A DNA stretch of 64,000 nt from Corythucha ciliata (GCA_038030265.1 CM075939.1:20751253-20815252); one strand, 5' to 3'. Positions 41,884 to 54,797 are shown, numbered from the stretch's first letter. Made by a program: numbers and translations. The notes: generated by a model not told the origin, from the sequence alone.

Positions 41884-43670
41884 TATAATAAGAGACGAGA
41901 TTACTAATCTGAACTGCTAAACTTACAAACAATATCTTCAAATTAAAATAAATACTCCAAACCTCAACCAAAATCAAATTAAAAATAAATACATTTAAAA
42001 ATTAAATAAATAAATAATAAATTTTATGAGAGAAAATGGCTAATGCGCTTGTTCGCAAAAAAAAACAAAAAAACACGTGCTTTTCACTTGTTCGCTTTTT
42101 TTGTCAAGTTCCCGTTTTGTAGGGTGTGCTGAATTCGAATGACGTTTTCAAGACCGTATCACAGTGACATAATTATGTCAATGAATATCAAAAACTCCTC
42201 GAAAAATTCAAACTTTTTCGTTATACGTCGTGATTTCACCTGTTTTTTGGCTGTTTCTTCCCGTGTTTCTAGTGTGATGCATCCGAATTCGTTATCAAAA
42301 CTCTTAGCAACTCCTAATTAACACCATTGTATCATACAGACGCTGCTATAGATGAAGATGTAGGAGTTGTGATACTGAGCCTTCATATAGTCAGAGGTTT
42401 GATCCAACATCAGTGACCGTTTGAGTGTCTTAAGACCTAGACCAAGAACTAGGACCATGAGGAAAGTGTTCGACGACCCAGAACTCCTCACAGACCCCCA
42501 ATTAAGACGAATGTCCCTGCTTAAGTAGAGGAGACTTACCTGATTGCATCGTATATGGAGGTGACTATGTGAACTTAAGGTATGTGAATTGGGTAAATCG
42601 GCCTTCAAAGAGAGCAGCAGCATGGCCTCACTTCCCCCTGGAAGCTGCTGCCCATCAACACCTGTTACGCACCTTCCAGGTCCCAAGTGCTACTTCATGA
42701 GTGCTACTATTGTCGTTTTTCGCTGTTGCTATACTACTTTCTTTGGTTAGGAATCTATTCTACATCACCAGCATGGTGTTAATTGGTGGTATTTGGAGTT
42801 TTGAGAATGAATTCGGATTCAGCACACCAGTAACTCGGGTAGAAACGGACAGTAATACAGGTATAAAATTTCGATTGAAAATGAAAAAAATTAACTTCTA
42901 TGGGGATGTTTTCGATATTCGTATACCATAATTATGTCACCCTGATGGGTCTAAGAAATTCGTAGTCCGCACACCATAAAAAAAGGAAGCTTGATCAACA
43001 ACAGCAAATAAGTGAGAAATTACGTTAAAAGTGCTGTTATTTGGGGTTTTTGTGTATCCTTGAATATTTCTTGATACATGCCGTAGAGTAGGGGGCAGGT
43101 TTGACGTTCGGATTCAAATTATGTACCTTAAAACGTGGAAAACTAATGTGAACTACGTCAATTTCGACTTTGGATGCACGCCACACTGAAAAAACCTTGA
43201 AATCGGAGGTTTTTGCAGTTTTATCGATTTACAGGCTGAGCGTCTGAGCGGAAACCATATTTTAAAAAATTATTACAAGCGATGGCGTGGTGAACCCCCC
43301 CCCCCCCCACAAACACAATATTTAAAAATCCACTCAAATTTCGGCGTGTTGCCGGGGTTGTAACGTTGGACAAAGTTGAAATACAGATGTAGCACTCCTG
43401 AAAACAATAAAATCAGTCATCAAACTTAGTCCCGGAGTTTTTTCTGCTGCTTTTTCTCAACTCAATCCGCGATTTTAGCTATATTTTCCCCAATTTTAGC
43501 CCTGATTTAGCGCTTTTTCTCAATTCTATCCGTTCATCACTGATTTTTCCTTACATTGAATTAGCCATTTTCCCAAGTTCCAAAATGTATATTTACAAAT
43601 CTCGAATTAGCATTTTTTAACAACTTTGGCCACGAATTATAGCCCAGTAAAATAAGGTGTCGAAGGTTTG
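41435..43670 (+). repeat. Tandem direct duplication, unit 1 (2236 bp)
   Basis: This unit starts at caaacttttacgaaggg and repeats at once at 43671. It includes the right inverted terminus of the Tc1/mariner-like element, a LINE flank, a GTGTGCTGAATTC-ended repeat (42123-42830), part of the 39395-type repeat and a stretch of degenerate ~30-bp repeat. No host gene. Open frames inside (for example 42318-42686 minus) have no recognised domain. Confidence 0.93.
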
Positions 43671-45906
43671 CAAACTTTTACGAAGGGATGCGATGATGTG
43701 GGTTTGGTATTTTCATCCTCACTAATAAGGCAAGTTTTTGTGAAATTTGCCAAACCTGGAGAGCATTTCAAGATTCGCTATCATGCATTCAAGTTACGGC
43801 TAAACTGCCTAAAATCGGTACAAATCTCCACAATCTGACTGGTTATTGGAAAAGTGCGACTACTTTCGGGGATAACTGGACCAATTCCCACTGAAAAATG
43901 TCTGCTCTTTTCGGTAGTGCCCTCAGATTTAATGTACGTGTAACTGTTCTCGACTTATAAGCGCTGAATTCAATAAAATTAACGTTATGGCTAAAAATAC
44001 TAAAATATCTATCTCGAAAACGGTTTGAAATTGGACCTATGTTTATATGGACTTTTTTGGTCCATTTTGGTCCCAGAAGAACCCCCTGCATTATTGCCGT
44101 CGACTTACCAAACACCCTGTATAATAAGAGACGAGATTACTAATCTGAACTGCTAAACTTACAAACAATATCTTCAAATTAAAATAAATACTCCAAACCT
44201 CAACCAAAATCAAATTAAAAATAAATACATTTAAAAATTAAATAAATAAATAATAAATTTTATGAGAGAAAATGGCTAATGCGCTTGTTCGCAAAAAAAA
44301 AACAAAAAAACACGTGCTTTTCACTTGTTCGCTTTTTTTGTCAAGTTCCCGTTTTGTAGGGTGTGCTGAATTCGAATGACGTTTTCAAGACCGTATCACA
44401 ATGACATAATTATGTCAATGAATATCAAAAACCTCCTCGAAAAATTCAAACTTTTTCGTTACACGTCGTGATTTCACCTGTTTTTTGGCTGTTTCTTCCC
44501 GTGTTTCTAGTGTGATGCATCCGAATTCGTTATCAAAACTCTTAGCAACTCCTAATTAACACCATTGTATCATACAGACGCTGCTATAGATGAAGATGTA
44601 GGAGTTGTGATACTGAGCCTTCATATAGTCAGAGGTTTGATCCAACATCAGTGACCGTTTGAGTGTCTTAAGACCTAGACCAAGAACTAGGACCATGAGG
44701 AAAGTGTTCGACGACCCAGAACTCCTCATAGACCCCCAATTAAGACGAATGTCCCTGCTTAAGTAGAGGAGACTTACCTGATTGCATCGTATATGGAGGT
44801 GACTATGTGAACTTAAGGTATGTGAATTGGGTAAATCGGCCTTCAAAGAGAGCAGCAGCATGGCCTCACTTCCCCCTGGAAGCTGCTGCCCATCAACACC
44901 TGTTACGCACCTTCCAGGTCCCAAGTGCTACTTCATGAGTGCTACTATTGTCGTTTTTCGCTGTTGCTATACTACTTTCTTTGGTTAGGAATCTATTCTA
45001 CATCACCAGCATGGTGTTAATTGGCGGTATTTGGAGTTTTGAGAATGAATTCGGATTCAGCACACCAGTAACTCGGGTAGAAACGGACAGTAATACAGGT
45101 ATAAAATTTCGATTGAAAATGAAAAAAATTAACTTCTATGGGGATGTTTTCGATATTCGTATACCATAATTATGTCACCCTGATGGGTCTAAGAAATTCG
45201 TAGTCCGCACACCATAAAAAAAGGAAGCTTGATCAACAACAGCAAATAAGTGAGAAATTACGTTAAAAGTGCTGTTATTTGGGGTTTTTGTGTATCCTTG
45301 AATATTTCTTGATACATGCCGTAGAGTAGGGGGCAGGTTTGACGTTCGGATTCAAATTATGTACCTTAAAACGTGGAAAACTAATGCGAACTACGTCAAT
45401 TTCGACTTTGGATGCACGCCACACTGAAAAAACCTTGAAATCGGAGGTTTTTGCAGTTTTATCGATTTACAGGCTGAGCGTCTGAGCGGAAACCATATTT
45501 TAAAAAATTATTACAAGCGATGGCGTGGTGAACCCCCCCCCCCCACAAACACAATATTTAAAAATCCACTCAAATTTCGGCGTGTTGCCGGGGTTGTAAC
45601 GTTGGACAAAGTTGAAATACAGATGTAGCACTCCTGAAAACAATAAAATCAGTCATCAAACTTAGTCCCGGAGTTTTTTCTGCTGCTTTTTCTCAACTCA
45701 ATCCGCGATTTTAGCTATATTTTCCCCAATTTTAGCCCTGATTTAGCGCTTTTTCTCAATTCTATCCGTTCATCACTGATTTTTCCTTACATTGAATTAG
45801 CCATTTTCCCAAGTTCCAAAATGTATATTTACAAATCTCGAATTAGCATTTTTTAACAACTTTGGCCACGAATTATAGCCCAGTAAAATAAGGTGTCGAA
45901 GGTTTG
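43671..45906 (+). repeat. Tandem direct duplication, unit 2 (2236 bp)
   Basis: Nearly identical to 41435-43670. I noticed only a handful of differences, for example atcggacc versus attggacc, cctcacagacc versus cctcatagacc, ggtggt versus ggcggt, and a shorter C run. The duplication is therefore very young, or it is an assembly duplication of two haplotypes. Confidence 0.93.
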
Positions 45907-46789
45907 CAATAATTAGGGTTAGTAGATGATTTTTTTGTTTCATGTTGTTAGAGGTGGTTAAGGTATGTGTTTAAATTGTTGACCTCGAAAAACCTTGGGA
46001 TCATCCTTGAATTCGGGAAAGACGGCGAAATTTTTTAATTGTTTTCGGGTTTAGGCACTTTTTTGCTTAAGTAGCCATTTTTCGGCTATGACTGCGAAGT
46101 AAGATTTCAAAGCAGACAAAACTTCCAACTAAACTAGTCCAAAGCAGGACCTGGAGGTATCACAGTTTCTGCAGAGACTATAAGGCTAATTTTAATTCAA
46201 GTACTGTCTACGAAAAAGTCAACATTAAATCTCAGATTTGATCAGAAAAAGTAGGCAATATCTCTGTCTTACTCATTTTTTAGGGTGCATCAGGGGCAAT
46301 GAGCCTTTTCTGGAATTTCATTATTCAAATTACCATATTTTTAACAATGCAGTTGACTAATTTTCCAGTCTGAAAATTGATCTGGTTAATCGTCTGGACA
46401 TGTTCTCATTGATTTTCGTATTAACACACATCTTGTTGAACGCCTAATCTTTATACTTACTATGTAATTAATAAACTCTTTGGGAACGTGTTCAGGTAAT
46501 ATATTTTGAAACGTCATTTTTGTTTCTTTGGATGCCCAATTTTGGTCCTGTACCGCTTGCCCTGCCTTTCGAACCAGCATTCGCCACTGGTCGTTGCCTA
46601 ACCCACAAAAAATAAGATATGAACAGCTTGGGTTTAGAGCAATGGCTTATTACATATGTCACAGTACCCACAAACATAATATTCACAATGTAAATATAAA
46701 AGGTAGAACAGGGTCTAAGTAACATTAAAAAAAAAAAAAAAAAAAAAAAGTAGCTCCCGTTGAACCAGTGTTGAGCGAGAGCGAGTGGG
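45907..46789. other. Non-coding, nothing recognised
   Basis: No supported gene. It ends in an A run of about 22 bp near 46728-46749. Confidence 0.35.
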
Positions 46790-47330
46790 TGGGTGGGTGA
46801 TTCCTCACACTTCCCCAATAGACTCTTACCATTGAGGCGGCTTTTCTCTTTGAAGTCGCACTTTTCTCTTTCGGGCGATGTTTATGGAGGAAAATGAAAC
46901 ACCAAAAATTATTTGGTTCCCGAATATTCTGCTGCTTCTTGGTATAAGACAGTTTTTTCCAAAAAAAATATTTCAAAAAAATGTAGATTCTAAATTTCAC
47001 ATTAACGCTCAATTTAAAAATCACAGAACTAATTTCCGAATGTTCTGTGTATGGCCCCTTTTACACGAGTAAGTTGTTTGTTCAAAAATGTGTTCAATCT
47101 GATCACAAACAGACAATTTGAGGCAGGGAACATCTGTGAATTTTTTCAAAATGGCTACTTTGATCAAAAAACTTACTCGTGTAAAAGGGGCCTATGAAAC
47201 AAGTAAGAATCCATTTAAAAAACTAAAATCGGTCAATTTTTGAAGCAATGAGAGGTGCCGCAATTTAGGGGCGAAAGTGGCGCGATCTGTTGACTCAGAA
47301 TCACACCAAACCACCGCGGACTTTAGCCTT
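46790..47330 (-). repeat. Dispersed repeat (inverted mate of 37010-37400), interrupted
   Basis: Matches the reverse complement of 37010-37400 and is interrupted at 47053-47192 by a MITE that is absent from the mate. Confidence 0.75.
47053..47192. mobile_element. MITE (GGCCCCTTTTACACGAGTAAG ends)
   Basis: 140 bp. Terminal inverted repeat ggcccctttacacgag-type (ggccccttttacacgagt / actcgtgtaaaaggggcc), flanked by TAT on both sides. The mate repeat at 37100 lacks it, which supports insertion. The GGCC start and 3-bp duplication are Harbinger-like. Confidence 0.8.
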
Positions 47331-47332
47331 AA

Positions 47333-47576
47333 AGGCCCGTTCACAAGCTCTATGTTTGCGTTGTGTGGAGTCTATGCAACCAAACAAATTTATTCCCTCG
47401 AAAAATGAAGCATTTTGATAGGTTGCGTAGACACCACACAACACAAGCTCTACGTTTTCGTTGTGTGGTGTCTATGCAACCTATCAATCAAAATGCTTCA
47501 TTTTTCGAGGGAGTAAATTTATTTGGTTGCACATCAGACTCCACACAACGCAAACATAGAGCATGTGTACGGGCCT
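47333..47576. mobile_element. PIF/Harbinger-type MITE, inverted dimer
   Basis: Ends aggcccgttcacaagctcta and tagagcatgtgtacgggcct. The interior contains the core of the 137-bp MITE (26828-26964) one and a half times, with the phrases tttattccctcgaaaaatga and its complement alternating. It seems to be a rearranged, partly doubled copy. The flanks are A/T-rich (ttaa / ttag). Confidence 0.75.
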
Positions 47577-47789
47577 TTAGCAATGCTCCCGCATTCGAAA
47601 TCTAAACATAATTGTATATAAATCCAACATTTTGGTTGTGGTAGGTTGGGGGGGGGGGGTTCAGAATCCTGCTCCCCCAATGCAGAATGGCTTCCGCCTC
47701 CACTAAAGTTGTAAGCTCACGAGGCGCAACTTTCCTCTCTCGTTGTGAAACGTACTAATTCCACACTCGGATACATGGCTAATACATAA

Positions 47790-48695
47790 ATACATGGCTC
47801 AACGTAACGGCTACACCGCTCAAACAGTCGACGCCCTCCTCAAAAAGCGGCACAGAAGGCTGGCAGTAGCGAGGTGTTACGTCTCTCCTCCACCTCCACA
47901 AGGGAATTTAGACGATCCCGTAACGTACGTGGTTCTTCCGTACCGAGGTACGGGCATGAGTAAAACCGCCAGGGTTCTCCAGGAAGCCGGGTCATTTATC
48001 GTCCCGTGGGTAACTTACGGGAGCTCATCTCCCATACGAAAGATAGGAAGGCACTCACTGAAAGATCCGGAGTGTACAAAATAGAGTGCTCCTGCGGCAA
48101 ATTCTACATCGGGCAAACGGGACGTCGGTTAAGCACCAGGGCTGTGGAACACGCAAGGGGAAATTCGGAGTTAAGCGTCCATTTGCGAACCACGGGCCAC
48201 ACTGCCGAAGACTGGGAAGTGTCTCTTCTGCATGGAGTACCAAAAGGCCCTTTAATGTCTTGGCTTGAGATTTTCGAGATTGTGAGGCATCATCAATCTC
48301 GAGGCGAGCATGTGATTAATAGAATCACGGATTTCGAACTCTCACCCTGCCTCTCTGAGTGCACTCGCCTCTTTCCCGTTCCAGTGAGGGACCAGAGGGA
48401 AGGGATGACGTGACGGGGGAACGCCGGTGGCGGGCGAAATGGGTCCCACTTCCTGTTTATCATTTATTTGTTCTTGATTCACGGTTCCGGAAGCCTTGCC
48501 TTTGTTTTTTGAAGGGGTATGGCTTTTAGCTAATTATTTATTGTTTTATGTTTCAAATGGTAAGTTTGAGGGGGGTTTTGTTTGTGATTTGTTTTATCAA
48601 CTGACAGGTTTGTGAGGTAAAGTGTTCTTTCTTATAAGGTTGAAGATGGCTGGCAGCAGCTGAAACCGGTCCCGTAATAAAGTAATCTTTACGCG
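47790..48695 (+). pseudogene. Penelope-like element 3' fragment with GIY-YIG endonuclease
   Basis: The first frame (47794 on) ends in a VTYVVLPYRGTGMSKTARVL region, the linker between reverse transcriptase and endonuclease. After a frame change near 48005, the second frame reads NLRELISHTKDR, then GVYKIECSCGKFYIGQTGRR and EHARG. GVY...YIG followed by a CxC pair is the hallmark of the Penelope GIY-YIG domain. That frame ends at 48413. The 3' tail contains gctgaaaccggtcccgtaataaag (AATAAA near 48678). The reverse transcriptase is missing, so the copy is 5'-truncated and frame-shifted. Confidence 0.85.
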
Positions 48696-48919
48696 ACGTG
48701 AACGTCTCTCCTTTTTTTGTAACCGTCGTCGCACCTCCGGCCTACGAACTCTTGGTCAACTCGGATATTTATTTCAGCTGATTTTTCATGACGAAAAGCG
48801 GAATATTTTCGCGTTGGCGTCAATTGTGATTTGTGAATCAATCGGCTCACCTTTCCCGTTCCCGGTCCCGAAACGGAAATCTTCCCTTTCCGTTCCCGTC
48901 AATTGTGAACCGGCCTTTA

Positions 48920-49460
48920 GCGATTTTTTCACATCTTAGCAACCTAAAATTCTCATTTTTTCATATTTAAGCTTGTGGGGGGGGGGGCAGATTGGTCCAC
49001 CCCCCCCCCACGCAATCATAAAAATTATATTGGTACGCTTAGAGCCCCCATAATATTCGTGGCTAAAATTGAGAAAAACACTATAATCCCCGGCTAAAAT
49101 TTAGATAAATCGCTACAACTCAGGGCTAAAATTGAGCAAGAAAGCGCTCATGGCTATTATAGGTAGAACTAAAAATAGGAAAAATCGCTGATTCATGGAT
49201 TAAAACAAGCGCTCATTCGTGCCTGAAGTTGCGAAAATGCGTCATTTCGTCAAAAAATAAGAATAGCGCTGTTGAAATTGCGATAAAGTGCTGAAAGTCT
49301 GATGAAGCAGCTGCAGCTCAATTTTAGAAAACGCCAACTCTCGCATTCTTGAGGTAATTGCGCGCCTAAACTGAAAAAATACGCTCGTTCGCATCTAAAT
49401 ATATGGAAAAGTGTTAAAGCACGGTTAAAATAGAGAAAAACGCTCACCTATTTATTTTAT
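48920..49460 (-). repeat. Degenerate ~30-bp repeat array, inverted orientation
   Basis: Units of gctaaaattgagaaaaacgct with C and G runs near 48980-49010. Same family as 9540-10624, opposite strand. Confidence 0.65.
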
Positions 49461-51668
49461 TTATCTATTCAGCGCACAATAAATAAATTCATTGGGATAA
49501 AACATTGGTAAGCATTGTACAATAAGGTTAACATGATTACGATTAAAAATGTATTGTCTACATAAAATCAGTAAAATATGTAGCTCATCCCTCAACTCGT
49601 ACTACTACTCTTGCTCCTTGACATTTCTATTTTTCGTGAACCCATTCGTTGACTTGGTCGGACACGGCGTTGAAGCGAGAAAATTTAGCCGTGAGTTCAG
49701 TATAGTGATCGGTGTGAAATCCAATCCTTACATAATTACAGTACCAGGAATATATTCACCCTCTTATCCAGCTTTATATGCAAATCAAGAGTAATTGCCA
49801 TGATTTGATACCCTATGGATACGGGTCATCAGGGGGTGGGAAGCTAATGTACCTTATCTTCCGTGTATACCCAGCTTAATGTGCCAAGAATCAAATTAGA
49901 ACTGCTCTCTAGGGAGTCTTTACGCGTTGGATGGTCCGTAAACTACAACGGTACAAATGTTACTTTTACGATACCCACTGTTCACGTTACGTGAATAGTG
50001 ACGAAATGGATGGGAGGATGGCGCACGCGAAACAATCTTCAAAGATTCCTGCGTGCCTGGGTGAAAAGGTAGGCACTAGGCAGATACACATAGGCGTTTG
50101 AAGAAAGGGAGAGAGAGAGCTACAGGTTTCCCAGAGGAGACAGACGCCACAGGTTTTCCTCTTCTACACACTTTGAAGTTTCTCCCACCCACACCACCGA
50201 CGGTTTTATAGTAATCGGGGACACACTATAGTGTGTAGTGTGTGTGCTGTATACAGGATTTTCTTGCCCGCTGCTCCGACCCCACCCCATACGTTCCATG
50301 CACAGAATTATCGCGCCCAACCGCTGCGCCGCCTCCTCATAGAGAGAGAGACCGCCTCTCTCCTCTCCTCTCACTTTAAACGGTCCTCCAGTTCCAACGC
50401 CGCTCCCGACCTTCACACCGTTAAACACTGGAGAAAATCCGCGTACCAAAAAATTGCCTTTCAAGTCGCTGAGAAACCGGCACCTCTCCCTTTTAACGTC
50501 AGTGATAGTCAGTTTGTGTGTTTAATACGTTTAACATGTGCTGAGGTTGTAAGTCAGGGGGTAACGGAATTTTCATAGCGATCTAAAATTTTAATATAGT
50601 TTTATAATTTTTAGTGTAAACGTGAAAGTTTTAATTGAAAAATAATATTTCTTAGGACTGTTTTTCCAGAGGTTTCGACGGTTTAACTACTTCTCAAAAA
50701 CTTATAACGAAGAACATGAAGGTAAGATTTCGCACCAAAAAACTACTCTGTCCCTTCTATAAAAAAAAGAAGGTTTTCAATTGTTAGCCATTGAGATTGA
50801 AGTGATCCAGACATACTTTCTTCAATAAAATTAAGGGAACTATTTACATTAACGCATTGACAAATCTATGTAAACATAATTAACTCAGTTCTATCCTTCC
50901 ATTTTCCATTTTCAAGTGAAGCGCAAGTATTTTACGTCAATTGATCCGCTTTTAGAAATGACCCGAAGATGGTGAACTGTTGTGGCGTACTTATAGGGTT
51001 CACGTGTCACAGGCATTTAGCAGGGAAAAAATTCAATGTTTTCTTGCCGCTGTTTTCTTTGAATAATATAGTAAAGGCGACCTATTGACCATTGAATAAT
51101 TTCTGTGTGCACGTTAAATGAAATGATACTGATGGAAAATGCCGGGATTGAAAGGCTGAATGAATAATAACTTTGATTCCCCCTTTTCTACACGTACACA
51201 CTCACACACAGACGCATAACTTTTCTCTTTCGCAGAAACTCGCCATTTGGAAACAACTGTTTGCGTGAAGATCGGGGGGACGGAGCAAAGATTTTCCCAC
51301 TGTTTTGCCAAATTGAATTTCGTTGTAAGTTGTTTCAATTTCGAATGCGATCGTTTTTCCTCTTTCACAAACTTATTTTTGCAATAGGAAAACAAATCTT
51401 TGCATCATCTTGGCTTGCAGATAAAATTAAATGGAAATTGCACCTATTTCCACTTCACCCTCAGGCCTGAGACCTGTCATTTGAACTCGTCTCTATATAT
51501 CCCTTGCATTCCTTGAAGCCCATCCGCACCACGCCGCAGGCCAGTGGTTGTAAAATGGAGCAGGGGGGGGGGGTCAGCTAACCGCATTAATTTGTGGACC
51601 AAAGTATTCTCAGCAGAGATTGCACTGCAAGTAGAGCAAAGCTAAGTACAATGGCAAGTTAATAAATC

Positions 51669-51669
<1 letters not shown>
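49461..51669. other. No supported gene
   Basis: There is an arthropod-type initiator-like TCAGTT at 50508 and an ATGAAG|GTAAGA at 50716-50727, which could be a short first coding exon. Joining it to the acceptor at about 51235 gives only a dozen codons before a stop, so I do not call a gene. A GA-rich stretch lies at 50105-50120. Confidence 0.3.

Positions 51670-51704
<35 letters not shown>
51670..51704 (+). repeat. (TAA)n microsatellite
   Basis: About eleven uninterrupted ataata-type units. Confidence 0.9.
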
Positions 51705-51706
<2 letters not shown>

Positions 51707-52164
51707 TAATAATCTAAACAACCCCTAAAATTTTACACACGCAACATAAAATTTCTAGAAATGGCAGAGATTAGAAAACACAACACGATGAACTACAAAA
51801 GACACTGATCCAAGATTTACACATCTAATATCATCATCTCAGATACACCGTAAAAACCTTCAAAATTGAAAATATGAAACCACATGTCAAGAAAAACAAA
51901 AGCTAAATAAAGAGAAGAAGCCTGAGGACGTTGAGGATCCCTCGACGAAATAACGCTGAAAAACAAAAAATGCCGGCAATAAAATTGAAAACAAAAAATC
52001 AAATCACTCCTGCCTCCAAAATAAAAATAGTTATTATTTTAGTTTATAAAATTGAATTTGGGAAGCTGATAAAATCAGCTGATGCTTACCACCGAAGAGC
52101 ATTATTGATACATAAACATAATATAGATTTGATGGCAATTATTGATAAAGCGGGCCTTACTGTC

Positions 52165-52300
52165 GTCAACGATATATAAAAGAACTGGATTGCTCATCAC
52201 TGCTGATAAAGAATAGCCATCAAATAAGCTCCCAAGTGGATGAGAGGAGTGGAGTTTTAAAGTAAATACCGGAAGAGAGTTGTCATAACTACACAAGGAG
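52165..52300 (-). repeat. Dispersed repeat (inverted mate of 32395-32530)
   Basis: It shares agaactggattgctcatcac and agaatagccatcaaataagc phrases with the reverse complement of 32395-32530. It stops matching near 52310, shortly before the MITE at 52373. Confidence 0.75.
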
Positions 52301-52372
52301 AGGGATAGGGCGATTGTTTATGAGGGGGACGACCTGCTCCCTCCACGCCCCTCCCGTCCGTTGTGAGCAATC

Positions 52373-52634
52373 CAGGGGGGTGATTCTGTAACTTGCAAAA
52401 TTTAAGTGTCGTAACTGGGATTGAGGGGCAGAGGATGTACCCCATTGCCTTGGTTTTTCCTCACATTTGTTGAATTTATTATTTTTTCTTCGAGACCACA
52501 CATTCTCGCGTGAAAATTCCGCAGTTTAACTCACTAGGTATCGTAAAAACCATGGCATCGAGGTGCCTCCCCTCGCCCTTCGTCCATTTTACGACACGTA
52601 AATTTTGCAAGTTACAGAATCACCCCCCCCCCCC
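52373..52634. mobile_element. MITE with CAGGGGGGTGATTCTG ends
   Basis: Starts CAGGGGGGTGATTCTGTAAC and ends in its complement, with the C run expanded. Terminal inverted repeats are about 38 bp (to gtgtcg). An opposite-oriented copy lies at 62476-62714. The interiors match through the tcgagaccacacattctcgcg region. Family unknown; no coding capacity. Confidence 0.85.
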
Positions 52635-53750
52635 AGGTATATATATCGTTGACTGTCGTTAATTTAACGTTTGATACATTTATAGAATAGGCCCCCTTGG
52701 TCAGATAAGATTATTCAATCAAGGCACTCGTTTAAGATCAAGCGCAGACTCTCGGATTCCAGGAAGGGCAGGACTCTTCGCGCCCTCAAAAAGAAATAGG
52801 GAAATTAGTGAGTGGATTTCAATCCCAAGGTTTTTGGGCGAAGATGAGCATATCAAAAATTTAATATCCGCAGCGCTCAGAACTTGAAATGGAATAGAGG
52901 TCAAGCCCGTGAACTGAATAATTAAACTGTGACGATGATCAAGTAAGATGGAAAGTGTACTTAGCACTGTAATAAAATATTAATCGGAAACTCCAAGTGA
53001 AAAAAGATTAATACACTCGTTCGAAGGGTCGCACTAAGGGCTTTTGGTGGTCTCTTGCTGTAGAAATTGGGACCACATATGCGCAGTTCGAAGGCATGCG
53101 AGGCAGCGTGGTTGGGGTGTTAACATTTTTCGTTTAATCGAGAGCATTGCTATAGGGTAAGGGCTCCCATAGTACAAGCAGATCCGGTTCTTTAATTTAT
53201 TTTCATTGGTAGACCAAATGGTCATTCCAAGATCAAGGTAGTCATAATTTTTCCGTTCCGTGGTTACAATTCGCGGGGTATTACAGTAATGAATAACATA
53301 ATACAGGACTAACCATCGCAACCCCTCAATTTCGAGCTCATCATTACGAGAAACAGCAAATCACCTCCCTTTTCATGGCCACAAAGCTAGATTTCGTTAA
53401 AATAGTCAATTAATTGAACAATCTGCAGGAGCCACTATAGCACGTAACGTCGCCGATTGGATATTAGCCCCGGGGCTAAATGGATGTTGGCCTGGAAAAG
53501 TATAATTATTACTCCATCGTGGTTAACATCCAGTGAACCGAACAATGCCTGAAGTATTGCGTAAATCTCGGTGCCCTGCTCATGGCACTCGATGGCTGCA
53601 TCTCAGCATCTTTATGTCCGAACATAATATAATAACGCGGTGCATGCTCCAGCATCACCAAGGACCCGCAGGCGCCCATGGTTCAGAAGTGGCCCCCAAA
53701 GAGCTTAAACATGAAAAAATAGGAATGTTTAGGTTTTAAACCATTGGTTC
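52635..53750. other. Non-coding, nothing recognised
   Basis: No coding motif. Near 52637 the phrase tatatatcgttgactgtcg is roughly the complement of 52157-52178, suggesting the MITE inserted between two arms of an older inverted repeat. Confidence 0.35.
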
Positions 53751-54290
53751 GCCACAAATATAGCAAAAAACGCTCATTTGCCGCTGAAATTAACGAAAAA
53801 AGCCAATTCGAGGGTATATCTATTTGCAGCGTCGCGGCTAAAATGTAGAGAAAATACATTGGGGGATGTGCAAATCTTGGAGCAAATACGCGGGAAAACG
53901 TTTGGAAAAAGACTAATGTTCTCTGCTACAAAACCCCCATTTCTTATCAAAAACCGGAAAAATTACTAATTGGTGGCAAACAAATGGAGAAAAACGCTAA
54001 TTCACGGTTAAAATGAAGAAAATCGGTCATTCGCGGCTACAAAATAGAGAGAAAGTAGCGATAAATCTCTCAGCTGGCTCAGCAACTGATATTCGGAAAA
54101 TTGCAACTCTTGGATAAAAAACGGGTTTTCGAGGCTAAAAATGATGCGAGGCTCAAACTGAGGTAAAAACACTTAACTTCCGGATAAAATTGAGATAGAG
54201 CGGTCAGTCGGAGATAAATTGGAGAAAAAAATACTAATTCCCGAATCAATTTGAGGAAATTTGCTAATTCTTGAACCAACTCAATTACCT
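53751..54290 (-). repeat. Degenerate ~30-bp repeat array, inverted orientation
   Basis: Diverged gctaattcacggttaaaatgaagaaaa-type units interrupted by unrelated sequence near 53860-53950. Same family as 9540-10624. Confidence 0.6.
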
Positions 54291-54642
54291 GCAATGGACT
54301 TGTAATTCTCGGTTCATACTGATTATTTGTGTTTTTTTCATTTTTTTAAAATTTTAATTCATACATTTGGTGATTAAAAAATACCGTTAATTCATCGATG
54401 AATCGATGAAGTGCTCTGATTAGAGGCTACAATCAAGAAATAGTGCATTACGACACAAGATCATAATGTGAGCTATTTCGGGTGAGGGTGGAAGTTGCCG
54501 GCACGGGACGCGTATCGTACGCTATTTTTTCTACAGCCGTCAATTTTTGTCATTTTCAAAAGCAATGATTGCACCTACCACTAAATCCACACCAAATATT
54601 GAGGAAGGCGCTAATTTTTCGTGGAAATATTTCCATTTCATC

Positions 54643-54797
54643 AGGTCTATTCGTTTGTCGTCCGGAGCTGCACTATTAGCACTGAAAGTACTAACCTTCC
54701 ATGCATTATTTTTTTCGCGTTATTCCACATGATAACCCGCGTGGTTACAAAATTTATTGCTGCTCGGAGTAGTCCGGGACGACAAACGAATAGACCT
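54643..54797. mobile_element. MITE (AGGTCTATTCGTTTGTCGTCC ends)
   Basis: 155 bp, with terminal inverted repeats aggtctattcgtttgtcgtc / gacgacaaacgaatagacct. Loose pairing continues inward around gagctgcacta and agtagtcc. The target duplication is not clear. Confidence 0.8.

Noticed and set aside
42318..42686. A 122-codon minus-strand frame, duplicated at 44556-44924.
   Set aside because: Its conservation is fully explained by the recent tandem duplication; no domain, no splice context.
50120..50578. Overlapping frames of about 115 codons on both strands.
   Set aside because: Both arise from a locally GC-richer stretch; neither has recognisable domains or matching splice sites.
50508..51280. 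Possible gene start: initiator-like TCAGTT at 50508, ATGAAG|GTAAGA donor at about 50716 and a ctttcgcag acceptor at about 51235.
   Set aside because: The spliced frame reaches a stop after about a dozen codons, and no further exon or domain is visible.
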